Shown piece after piece: positions 21,705-32,389 of a DNA stretch of 64,000 bases. The notes under the pieces were generated by a model. The model was not told the origin of the DNA, did no database searches, and was given only the letters and a program-made list of their open reading frames with translations. Each line of letters opens with the position of its first letter. Position 1 is the stretch's first letter. The position numbers were made by a program, and so were the translations under genes. Source of the stretch: Stenocarpella maydis (Eukaryota; Ascomycota; Sordariomycetes; Diaporthales; Diaporthaceae); the NCBI GenBank assembly GCA_002270565.1, contig NQMI01000133.1, positions 62,001-126,000 of the forward strand, written 5' to 3'.

Positions 21705-23385
21705 GCTCATCTACGTCGAGCAGTCTCACGACCTCGACGTCGGTGACGTCGGCACAGACGACACAGACCAGTGTGCAGACGATACAGACCAGCGTGCAGA
21801 CCACCCAGACCAGCGTACAGACCCAGACGACCGTCATCACATCCGCACAGACCTCATCAGAGCTGTCAACCCAGCTGACGACCATCGTGAGTACAAAGAT
21901 AGTCGGCAGTCCGCATATGAATGACCGTGACCCTAACATCCCCCATGATCACATCTCCTCTGGCTCCTCTTCCGACCCTACAGACGAGCCTCTCCTCGTC
22001 CGCCTCGACAACGAGCACCCCGTTCGTTGCCAGCACGCCGTACCAAGCCGTACCGTCCAGCACCACCACCTCGCCTGCTTCCTCCCGAGCACCGGCCCTC
22101 GCCCCCGGAACAATAGCCGGCATCGTGGGTATGCGCAGCTCCAACCTTACCCTCGCCTGTTTTGGTCTCGGCAGATCGTAGCACGAGCAGGCTGACCATG
22201 TCACAGTCGGAATCCTGTCCCTTTTCTTCATAATCATAGGAGCACTCTGCCTCTGCTCCCGCCGCACACGGCGGCGCCTGTTAACCCCGGTGACGAGACG
22301 CCTCACCCACAACTCCCTGGGCACCGAGTCGACCGGCATGCGGTCCGGGCGGGGCGCAGGCGACATGCACAAGTCGCTCATGTCCGAGGCAGAGTCGATG
22401 GCCTTCACCATGAGCCCGCGGGACCTGAGGCCGCCACAGATGGCCATGGTAGAGCCCAGCCAGGGCCTGTCGCAGCACCCCGTCTTCGTGGGGCCGATGC
22501 CCTACTCGCCCACGTCCGACTCATCCAGGCCCAACTCATGGCGCTCATGGCGGCCCAGCGCCACGTTCGCGCAGGGGCTCGACCTCGACCAGCACGACAA
22601 GCAGCTCCCGTCGACGCCGCCACCGGCCCTGATGTCGGGGTACTCTGCGTTCCCGCCGAGGGGCTCTGGAGTAAGCACAGGGGCAGCCAGCAGCATGCCC
22701 GATTTCGGCGCGTGGCCGCCGACGGCGTCGAATGCCGACCTCACGGCGCTCCGCCCCGCGCCGGGCCAGCAGCCGCAGAAGAAGCAGAAGCCGCCCAGCC
22801 TCGGGCAGGGCCACGTGGCGGCCGCAGGGCCGGGCGGCATGCAGGGCAGGAGTTACTTTGGGCGGCAGCAATCGGGTATCGGGGGCGGTGGACACACCTC
22901 GTACGTGACGTACTCGGAGACGCCGTTAGCTACGCCAAGGACGCCGATGGTCGTGGAAGGTGAGCAACTGGCCCCGCTGGCCACCAGCCAAGAGGCCTCA
23001 CCGGTTGACAATTGTGACTACGACAGCGGGGATGGCGAACGCGCCGGGACAACTAGAGCAAGAAGCGACGATATCTGGCCGAGACAGCGACGAGTCAGCA
23101 GCAGCAGCAGCAGCAGAGGCGACGACGACGACGACGGAGGACGGCGACAACAACGAGACAGCAGAGTCATCGACGAACCCGAGGGCGGCATTCAAGAAGC
23201 GCAGCTGGGCCGGGAGGCTGGAGCGCGTGGCGGCCATGGCAGCGGCGCGCAAGGGGTCGCGGCGGAGCCACCGCGCGAGCAAGGCGAGCAGGCGGAGCAA
23301 GACCGCCAGCAGGGCCAGCAGGGCGAGCGTGGGGAGCCGGTTTTCGAGGAAGTCGCGGCGGTCCAAGGGCAGCAGCGAGAGCTGA
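21142..23385 (+). CDS. Ser/Thr/Pro-rich single-pass membrane protein, 647 aa (5' end uncertain)
   Basis: Probable plasma-membrane or wall-sensor-like protein. Exons 21142..21319, 21378..21886, 21984..22128, 22207..22959 and 23027..23385 join in frame with GT-AG introns of 58, 97, 78 and 67 nt. The order is: a basic N-terminus; a Pro-rich stretch with a run of about 10 Pro; a highly Ser/Thr-rich stalk with repeated QTTQTSVQT units (likely O-glycosylated); one membrane segment (VGILSLFFIIIGALCLC) followed by the stop-transfer SRRTRRRL; and a long disordered cytoplasmic tail ending in Ser/Arg-rich repeats. No signal peptide is seen at the chosen Met, so a further upstream exon may be missing. 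The architecture resembles Mid2/WSC-like stress sensors, but no WSC or other extracellular domain is visible. Confidence 0.72.
21672..21705 (+). repeat. GAGCAC hexamer tandem repeat inside the Ser/Thr stalk
   Basis: About four to five copies of a six-base unit (ACGAGC phase) encode alternating Ser-Thr in the membrane protein. It is in frame, so copy-number change would lengthen or shorten the stalk without a frameshift. Confidence 0.8.
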
Positions 23386-23983
23386 GGCCTGGCGGCCGAC
23401 GGCGGTCTGCCTCCTCGCTCGCCCCCTCGTCAAGGGATGGGTCCGGGTCCGGGTCATCGTCATCAGACGCCGGCTTCTGGTGGTCCGAGGCGGCGAGCGA
23501 GCCCTACACGGCCGCTGCCGCCCCGAGGGACGGCTTCGGGCTGTCCATCATCGGCGCGAGGCATGGCTCCAGGTCAGCCAGGACCGGGGAGGACATGGCT
23601 CCCGGGCCTTGTGCCCGGCCGGGCGGAGATGGCTGAGATGTATTATGACGAGCGAGCAACAAGAGAAAAAGAAAAGATACCCCCTCCTGGTTGGCGACAC
23701 AGGAACAGAGAGGCATGGGAGCTGGTACCCCAGGACTCGTATACTTGCCCCCATCTAGTGCTAAATCTTAATCCGTGGCCTACATACCTATGTAGCGGCA
23801 CACGAGATTAATCACCCCCTCTGATGAGACCTGACCAGACATGCATGCGTGAACGCGACTGAGCACTTGTATGCCTCCTGGTCATTATACCGTAGTGCCT
23901 TGTTCAGGTGCCTGGGTTGGAAAACGAAAGCAGTCATGAGGGCCATGTTCCAATCCGCAATACCGGCCTGACATGAACCCATA
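23386..23983. other. Convergent intergenic, 598 bp
   Basis: 3' flanks of the membrane protein (+) and DUF1479 gene (-). If the last intron of the membrane protein is not spliced, its alternative frame would run to 23636 here. Confidence 0.45.
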
Positions 23984-25719
23984 TCAAAAGCCAAGCGTCT
24001 GATTTGCCCTCCGCACAGCCTCCTTCTCTCCTCTGCTGCCACGCACGGGCTCCCGGATAGGCCCGAGCCCAAACGAAGCCAGACCGTCAGCGCCGGCAAC
24101 CGACCTGAGGAAATCCTCGTCTGGCCGGCCGACATGCTCTGACTCGCCCTTGCCGCCAGGGAAATCGGGCCCAGGGGTTCCGCGGCGCCAGGCGTCTCGC
24201 ATATCGCTCACGTACCTGGCGTTGGCCTCGGTGGTTGGACAGACTGGGATGTACAGCACGCTGGAGTCACCCTTTCCCTTGTGTTCAGGGTCCACGGCGT
24301 GGATGGCTGCGAGCTGTTAGGAGAGATGCAACCTGAGGCGGTGAGGCCGCCGGAGGGAATAGGAGATGGGGAGACTTGCTATCACAATGCCAGACCACAA
24401 AGTCACCAGGGTCCACCGGTGGAGCATGCACCATCGTCCTGTCCAGCTCCAGATGCGGGTGCATGGCCAGCCTTGGGAACTCCATGCCGTACCCGGGGGT
24501 GGCGCCGGGTATCTCGCTCGTCATGTCGTCGCCGGCCGTGAACTCCCAGTTCTCGGGGGCCAGGAACGCCAGCCTCTCGGCGCTGCCCCCCCGGGCCACG
24601 TCGAGGTCGGCGGTCGTCCGCGGCCGGAAGAAGGGCCTGAGCAGCGCGTAGGCCGTCGCGAGCTTGAGCAGCGGGTTGAGCAGCACGGTGCCCTCGCCGG
24701 GCCCGACGCTGCTCATGCTCAGCCACCCCTGGTACATGCGGAACGTGCTGCAGGCCCCGAGGCCGTCGTACAGGTTGTTGACGGCCCTGACCCGCGTGCT
24801 GCCGTCCCAGGGGTCGTACCGCGTCTCCCAGTCGCCCTCGAAGACGGCGTCGTACACGCCGCCCCTGCCGTAGCCCTCGCGCATCCACCGCTCCACGCTG
24901 CCGCCGTCCATGTGCGGGCCCAGCGAGAAGGCCGCGTCGCCCGGCTGGCGGATGCGGAGCCGGTCGGCGTACGAGAGGGGCTGCGAGGTGGATACCAGCG
25001 AGCCGGGGTCCGACAGCGACCATGTCGACTGCATCAGGGCCTTCTGGACCCTCATGAGGTTCGGGTTCGTGCGCGCCCGCAGCTGGGGCGCTGACCAGTA
25101 TATCTCCCACACTTGTGGGTCGTCGTGTGGGAAGCCTGGTTGTCGTGTAAGCCAAGAGATCCACAGGTGGATACCCACACACAGGCCCCGGGCCCTCCGG
25201 GGTGGGGATCGCTATGCACCGTGGCGTATATAGTACTTAGTGTAAGGGAAACTGACCTCTTGTCTGGGGATTCTTGCGGATATACTCTTCGAGATCGAAT
25301 TTATACCGGCGTGCCTCATCTCGTGGTATGACACCCCGGATGACCGCAGCACCACGCTTCTTTATTGCATCCTTGTTCCGCGCGAGGTCGCCCTCGAGGT
25401 TGTCAAAACGGACCTCTGGGATCACCTTGGACCCCAGCTCGGCAGTTACATCGTTCTGGATCTCCAGCCTCTGCAGCAGCCTGTGCCAGCTGGCTTTGAT
25501 CTTCTCCTCCCGGCCCTCAACCAAGGACAGCTTGAGCTGGCGGAACTGATCTGGCAGCGGCTCGTTTTTTATGCCGGCCAGGGACGCAAACGAATCTGAT
25601 ATGTCACCTTGTCGCTTATCCTGACCCGCGGTCGCCGGGGCCGCCGTGCTGACGCAGCGCCTATACGAGGCGGAGACTGCCAGCGGCCGGCCGGCTCGCC
25701 TGATGGCCAACCAAAGCAT
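23984..25719 (-). CDS. DUF1479-family protein (2OG-dioxygenase-like fold), 513 aa
   Basis: Exons 25719..25257, 25135..24380 and 24306..23984 close to a 513-residue frame. The start MLWLAIRRAGRPLAVSASYR begins a basic, hydrophobic, acid-free leader typical of mitochondrial import; a Met 15 codons upstream is an alternative. DUF1479 hallmarks are KKRGAAVIRGVIP, the GPHMDGGSVERW segment with a His-X-Asp pair as in Fe(II)/2-oxoglutarate oxygenases, DPGDFVVWHCDTIHAVDP and the terminal VYIPVCPTTE-type strand (VLYIPVCPTTEANARYV). Intron 2 (24307..24379) starts GCAAGT; only this GC-AG splice yields HCDTIHAVD. No substrate is established for the family as far as I know; an oxygenase role is inference from the His-Asp motif. 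Confidence 0.9.
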
Positions 25720-26268
25720 ATTGGAGAAGGAATAGAAGCAGCCACGAGGCGGTATTACCTTCAATCACGCTCAAAGAACGGGGCGCTGGAGAAATCAACG
25801 TCGGTGATTCTTGTGGGGGCTGCGGATCCGACGGAGTTTCTCAAAGGTTATATACTTAAGTATATATATATACGGAGTATATATTAGAAGCCGCACTTCA
25901 CGAAATCGACCGGTATTGCCCCTTTTAGAAACACCGCTGGGGCCTTCTAAACTCAAAGCACTCATTCCAGTGATCGCTGATTTCCTCAGGACATCTTGGA
26001 TGGTTGCCCGAATTGACTCGACGATAGTTTTGGTCCTCTCGTGAATCCTCGTGTGACATGTGCAAATACACGGTGGTGAAAGCGGAGCCCCCGGCTGGTG
26101 GGCATCTTCGTGCATAGTGTAGTAGGTACACCATACGCGACGCCTCGCTTACGAGCCCACGTTCGGGTTCTGCTCTGTACGGAGCCGGGATAAACTATAA
26201 CCCAGACCCCCATCTTATCTCACCGGAGGAGTTGATATACACCAGGGACCGACCCACCTCGGGGCTTC
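25720..26268. promoter_or_regulatory. Divergent promoter region, 549 bp
   Basis: Separates the DUF1479 gene (-) from the next regulator gene (+). Contains an AT-rich TATATATA stretch at 25858-25885. The ends are uncertain because the regulator's start is uncertain. Confidence 0.4.
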
Positions 26269-29200
26269 TTGAACAGGATATGCTCCGACCTCATGCCTTG
26301 GTCACATCTCACCGCCCACAGGACCAGACTGCAAGGCCTCGCCGACACGACGAGAAGGAAGCCCTGGACGGAAACCAGCCTTGAATCCCCTCATGCCGAC
26401 ACTGTCTCAAACATAAGGTCACAAAGGGACATGCCATCGGGCTCCTATGACGGCCGGGACTCCCTTTCAGGAAAAGCCGCCACCGCCGCCGCAAGGCCTG
26501 CAGCTCGCCGCCTCAATTTTCGGGCACACTCCGAAACGACTAACAGACAAGTTCTGAGGCTAGACAGCCCGTCTGCCGAATTTGTCTACTCCGACCGGAT
26601 TCCCCCTTCCCAGCCAGCCATGGCTGAGCCCCCACAGAAACGACCCGTCAAGTTCGTAGCCTCAGACCAAGATGGCATGCCAGTGAAACGGCGTCAGGTC
26701 CAGCAGGCCTGTGAGCCGTGTCGCAAAAGAAAGGTGAGACATGGGTGCACACCGAACATACCACTCTGTGATGTCACTGCGGCCGCTGTGACCCTTCCCC
26801 CCCCCACCCTCAATGGCCTGCGACCAACGAGGGCGGCCTCTGCACGACATCGAGCACCCGAGGTCCCACATTGTCCCTGAGTCGCTTACATGGTAAAAGA
26901 CTAACTGGCATGCAATTCAAGAAACGATGCTCTCACGTGTCAGACGCCCCAGGGTCGCGGTTCCTCCAGTCCGACCCGCAGCAGCCCGAGAGCTCCGGAG
27001 GGCCGCACCGCCCAGGGACCTCCCCCCGGTCGCCAGGGCACAACCCGGGGGCGTCCTCGGCCCGCGATGTTGCCTCGCAGCTCATCGAGCTGTCCGCATC
27101 CCGCTTCGTGGGGGACCTGAGCCCCGAGAGCATCTTCATCGAGGCCGCGAGCAGCAGCGCCAGGGACGCGTCGCGGCGCAACCCATCTGATATCGGCACG
27201 TGGCTGCCGGCTCGCCGGCCTGAAGACGGAAGAGACGCCAGGCGGGAGCCGGCGGCATCGGCGCAGGGCCACGGGCCTGCGGGCCCGAGCCGTGCTGACG
27301 ATGGCCCATTGTCGCTGCGCACCCTGTCGTGGAGGGAGGTTTCCTCGCCTGGCAGCCCGGGACACCGTGTCGATGGTCCCCAACCCCAGTACGTACCCAG
27401 AGCGTACCATTCATCGAATCATTACGTTTCCCTCTTGCCCTCGTGCAACGTAGACCTGCGTCGGTTGTGCACTCCCGAGATACCATGGTAGGAAAGCATC
27501 TCTTGACACTGTGACAACCCCATGGTTCATCCAGTCCTAGTACGAGTTACTGGTGCTGGACGTCATATTCTTGGTACATGTTCACCATACCCGAGTTCAG
27601 AAAAGAACCCACCCCTGACTCGCTCGTCTGACCATTTCCGTGCCCGCCTCGCCGTACCCGGACTAGAGGTGGGACGCGGAGGGATGTCCAAGCGGATTCC
27701 ACCGTCGACAAGTCTCGCATGGCCTCCATGAACTGGGTGCGCCCCAGGATGTTTTTGAGCTTATGAGATTTTCAAAGCTAATCGTCCCGGTAGTGGTGTG
27801 GCTGGGAACCCGAGGACACAGAATAGGCCCACGGTGTATCCGCCCGACGACGATTACGAGCATATCTGCACCATTTATCTCGAACGAATCCAGCCAATCT
27901 GGCCTATAGTCAAGGTGGCCGATGTCCATGCGACTCGCAGACCAAAATGCATCAAGGATATTATCCTGAGACAGGTTTGTGATGCCCCTTCCCACTGGTG
28001 GCTTCAAGTTTACCAGACCGATGTGGTCAATCTTATCCGTCGGCACAATATAATTAGCTCGTAAACTCACCTGTCAGACCGCGTTCTACTGAGCGTTTTG
28101 CCTGTCTTGATTTGATACCTCTGAGCCACGCCTTAGTCTCCTCCAACGCATAGATTCAGCTGACAGGGACACCAAAGGCGATATCGCTAGCAACATGTGT
28201 CGAACCCTCTGCGTCAGGTTATTTGCGCATTGAACCCGGCGGTCCAGTTCTATGTTTCGCGGATTTCCAACGCCAACTGTCCGAGTCTGTTCTTTCGGCC
28301 CTGGACGGACAGGTCCTCGCCGATAGGATAGACCACATCCGAGTCCTCTTCCTCCTGTTCTTCTACCAGCCGGCACGTGCGTCAGAGCTAGAACTACCAT
28401 CGCTTGTCTTCAGCCAGGCCATGCACTATGCCGTCAGCATCGGCATACACCTGGTGGGGTCCGGCGCGCAAGACGCGCGGAGCAAAGAGGCCGAGTCCCT
28501 GTACTGCGCGCTCTGGGCTCTCGACAGGATGAACGCGGCCTTCCACGGCCGCCCATGCCTGCTGCATGAGCGGGATACCGACCGCGACCTGGACGAGTGC
28601 ATTGCCGCCCAGGAGGAGCCGGGCTTCAGGCTGTTCTTAAATGTTATCAAAATGCTGGACAAGGTCATTGCGCTGTACCGTCCCAGGAGCAGGGGCGACG
28701 AGATAGTCGTGCTGCCCGTCTTCGAGAGCATGATTATGGATGCCGGGGCGGACAAGGCTGCCCCATACATTCACTGTAAGTCTTGATCGCCCTGGTCTTT
28801 CCGAGACGCTTCTCTCGCGGCCTCGAGGTTGCGCAGAATCTCCCTGCAGGATAATGCATCTCATCGAGGCTGACATGGGCCCTTGCCTGGTTATCAGCCA
28901 GCATAGAAATCTTCTACCACGCAGTTTCCATCCTCTCATGCCGCCAACCGCCCAGCGCCTTCGCCTCGTCGGCCCCAGATCAGGCACACCTCCCACACCC
29001 GAACATCAACGCCCGCAGATCATTATCCGCGGACCGCATAGTCGATGGCGTTTCCTTCGCCCTGAACAACCCAACTTCTCCGGACAGGATCACCGTCGTG
29101 CCATGCGTGCCATACGCCCTCGCCCTCTCGCTCTCCGTCTCTTACCGAAAGATGCGCTACTCCAAGATCCCACTGTACCGGCTCAGGGGGAAGACGCGGT

Positions 29201-29829
29201 TCAAGGAGGTCGTCGGCCTGCTCAAGCAACTAGGCGACACCTTCACGTGCGCCCGGGTCAACGCCGGGCTGGGCGAGGCCATCCTACAGGAGATGGACAA
29301 GGCGGCCCAGGGGCTTGTCAACTCGGGCGCTGCGGTCGCCGCCGCCGCCGACTCCACCATCACCACCACCACCACCACCCCGAATGGCCCTTCACCCAGC
29401 CCTGGTGACACAAGGCCGTCGAGCCGCAGGGCACTGCCAGCCGAGGTGACACTCGCCAGCAGGAGGAACATCTACGTCAGGGAGGCCGACCGGCAGCCAC
29501 ACGGGAGCATCGCCGGGACGCCGAGGATGATACAGGCGGGCCAGAGCCCCCTGATGCAGCACCCCACCCCGAACCAGCAGCAGGTCCCGGGGAGGCCCTC
29601 GCCTGCGCCGGTGCCCGCCGCGCCGAGCCAGGGCGCCGTGGTGGCACTACAGCCGGGTGCGCCCCAGCCGCCACCCGCCACGGCCCTGGGCGACATGCTG
29701 GACGTGGACATATTCGGGCACTTTGACCCTGGCTTCGACCTGAGCACGGCCGATGCCGCGCTGTCTGCCAACCTGGACATGGGGTTTCCCCAGGTGTGGA
29801 GTACGCCGTGGCCGAATTGGCCAAGCTGA
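26269..29829 (+). CDS. Fungal-specific transcription factor with compact Cys-rich N-terminus, about 880 aa
   Basis: Exons 26269..26733, 26922..27392, 27822..27974, 28154..28775 and 28898..29829 give an open 880-residue frame. The DNA-binding part reads VQQACEPCRKRK-KRCSH across intron 1 (188 nt, ACTAAC branch): CX2CX6CXH, without the second Cys triplet of a canonical Zn2Cys6 cluster. Family features follow: SASRFVGDLSPESIF, then YEHICTIYLERIQPIWPIV and a fungal-TF middle domain (FSQAMHYAVSIGIHL, ALWALDRMNAAFHGRP, YALALSLSVSYRKMRYSK). The C-terminus is Pro/Gly-rich with an acidic end, a possible activation domain. The start and exon 3's left border (430 nt intron) are the weakest points; an internal exon may be missed. 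Confidence 0.8.
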
Positions 29830-31046
29830 GGGGTGGCGCGCGTGGGGACAAGTCTCTATAGCCTCAAGCCTGCAAGGGGGGGGAGGGGGCAAGAGGGGAT
29901 GAGGTATCATGGGGTTTATAGTGGGCAGGCCTGTCTTTATAAGCCCTCAGCAGCTCGGAGCTGTCGGAACACGGCGTCGTTTAGCTGCACCAGCTACCCT
30001 TTGTCAGGCGCTTCTTCGCCCTCAGAAGCTTCTTCAGTTCTGAATCATTGCCGGCAAGTCACGCCGTGACTGCATCGAAGAGCACAATCCGGTCGACATA
30101 CAATCCGTCCTATCAAGGCTTGGGCCTGGAGGATCCCGGATGATAGAGCAATGGCACTGAAACAGCGTATTAGTAGTCCATCCTGATCAGTAGGGGAGCG
30201 GCTTCTGGTGTCTCTCTCCTGTACTCTCTCTTGGTGCAAATAGTACGGATGGCCCCCGTGGGGGCCCGCAAAGCCAGTGGCGCTGCTCGTAAGCAGCACA
30301 GGACTTGGCAGAGACAGCCGAGCCTTGCGGCTTGGTCGTGAGCAGGCGGTTTCTGGCGATAAGCCGGCTGCGTGCTCTGGCTGTCGTTGTCATTTCTTAT
30401 GCTCATTGCGCAACAGCCCATGCAACCAAAGCAGGTTGGCCGTATGCTTCGGCCCGTGCCGACCCGGCCAAGCACCCTCCCCCGCTCCTCTGACTCGGGC
30501 TTTTTGTAGTGCATTGGCACGGCTATTAAACCACTGGCGAGAGCCCAGTCTGACGATAGCCTCATTTTGTCGCATATAAAATAATCTCACGACTTCTTGT
30601 CGATATTCGCTGCTCTATTCACCTGTGTCCTTTGCATTCTGGTCGCCCCTTTTGATTTGTCATGGCCGGCGTATAATTGCACCGCTGGGCCGCGTTGAAG
30701 CACTGAATTTGTCATCGTTTCTGGAAGGTGATTGGTGACGAACCAAGCTGGTGCGCCAATGGGCCACAGTTAATCTCTCTGAATTAGTAATAAGATCAGA
30801 ACTGCAGATCGTCAGAAGCTGAGGCTTAGAACAGGCTCGTGCGGTGAAACAGGTCTTCGAGCTCTTAAAAAACGAACAGGATTCTTCTCTTCAGATAGAC
30901 CTGGGTGCTAGCCTCCCACCATCGTTCCCCTCCCAGGCCCCATCCTAGTGTCCGTATTGCCTTTCATCTGCTGGCCAAGCACTTGCACGCACCTACACCA
31001 CACGTGCTCCGGGCGACATTCCTGGCGTCCGCAGATCTCAGTCAAG
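29830..31046. other. Intergenic, 1.2 kb
   Basis: 3' flank of the regulator and upstream region of the DUF1993 gene. I see no gene or RNA; the small frames on both strands overlap each other and look random. Confidence 0.4.
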
Positions 31047-31666
31047 ATGGCTGGCCTCTCTTTCTACAACGCTTACGTTCCCACTCTGATCAGCAGCCTC
31101 GACTCCCTCGATGCCATCCTCACCAGGGCCGAGGCCCATGCCAGGGAGAACAGCATTGACGTCAACGCCGAATATGTCCAAGCAAGGCTGTGCGAAGACA
31201 TGCTGCCTCTGACCTTCCAGGTTCAGACTGTTTCCAAGATAGTCAAGTCATTCGCCAACAAGATAGCAGGTATGGAGGTCGAGGAATGGGCTGATGACGA
31301 GACCACCTTCGAGCAGCTGCATGCCCGGATCGGCAAGACTTTGGAGTTGATCAATCGTGTCAAGCCGGAGGACGTCAACGGGAAAGAAACCCAAACCGTC
31401 AATGTGTAAGTCGGGGATCAATATTGGAACCCTGGGCATCGATCGGCGGTGATGATTAACGTGCACATAGAAAGGCTGGGCCCAATGCCTTCGACACCCC
31501 AGGTCTGGCCTGTGTGACAGCCTTCGACTTGCCGAACCTATTCTTCCACCTGCAGACAGCCTATGCCATTCTACGAATGAAGGGGGTCCCACTTTCTAAG
31601 AAGGACTATCTCTTCCCTTTCCTATCAAAGGCCCCGAACTCGCCAGTTGCGCAGCGACAAGTTTGA
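31047..31666 (+). CDS. DUF1993-domain protein, 184 aa
   Basis: Small soluble protein covering one DUF1993 domain (DinB-like four-helix fold). Exons 31047..31405 and 31471..31666 with a 65-nt GT-AG intron join as VNV-KAGPNAFDTPG. The start MAGLSFYNAYVPTLISSLDS matches the family N-terminus; the longer upstream frame has no family resemblance. Typical features are LTRAEAHARENSIDV, LPLTFQVQTVSKI, and the C-terminal VTAFDLPNLFFHLQTAYAIL followed by KGVPLSKKDYL. There is no signal peptide or membrane segment. To my knowledge no biochemical activity is established for fungal members. Confidence 0.93.
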
Positions 31667-32389
31667 TGCGTCAGGGGCGTATATCTCTTTATTTTAGGCC
31701 CAATAAAGCTATTTCTCATGGAATTAGAGCAAGGAATTATATCAATTTGCCAAGTACCTCATTAAAGAGGAGAGTGCCCAACCCCCATGTCAGGGGGGAA
31801 TGCTACAATAGCTTACTTACCTTGGTAGGAATGGGGTCTTCATTCCGGCCTCGATTACCTGGGAAGGCTTGGCTCTTAAGGACCGTGAGCTGACAGGTAG
31901 CGCGAAACAACCATACGGGCATAAATATAATGTAGAATGTTGTCGTGATTGTACTTCTTGCCCCACAAACAAAAACCACAATCCTTAGCATACGAAGCGT
32001 TGACAGGCGCCAGGACAGAAGGTCTTTCGAGCTTTAGTCCTCTTTGTGACTTAGTTTGATGATGCTTTCCAATCCGTAACTGGCGGCATTTCCAGATCTA
32101 CAATATACACTAGCTTCCCTTCTTCCACGGCAGGAAGCGACAGCCGCCTTCTTGACTTCCTTCGTACTACTGAGGCTTGACCTACTGTCCTTGAGGCATC
32201 TCCGAGAAACCCAGAGGATTTAAATTTCTTATTAGGGCTAATGATGTGCACTTCTGAGTCTATACAAGTGTTCCAGGCTGTCAAAATGACCTGAAAGCCT
32301 CACAAGTCATTGCAGGTGCTTGAAAGATCACCGCGGAGAGGGTTACCCACAGGACGCTCTATCTCGCAGTAGTTTATCCCAAGGTTATC
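31667..32389. other. Convergent intergenic, 723 bp, AT-rich
   Basis: Lies between the DUF1993 gene (+) and the permease (-). The sequence is noticeably AT-rich from 31680 to 31990; it could be decayed repeat, but no element is identifiable. Confidence 0.4.

Noticed and set aside
30948..31046. Longer N-terminus for the DUF1993 protein from an upstream in-frame Met
   Set aside because: The added residues do not resemble the family, whose N-terminus matches the Met at 31047.
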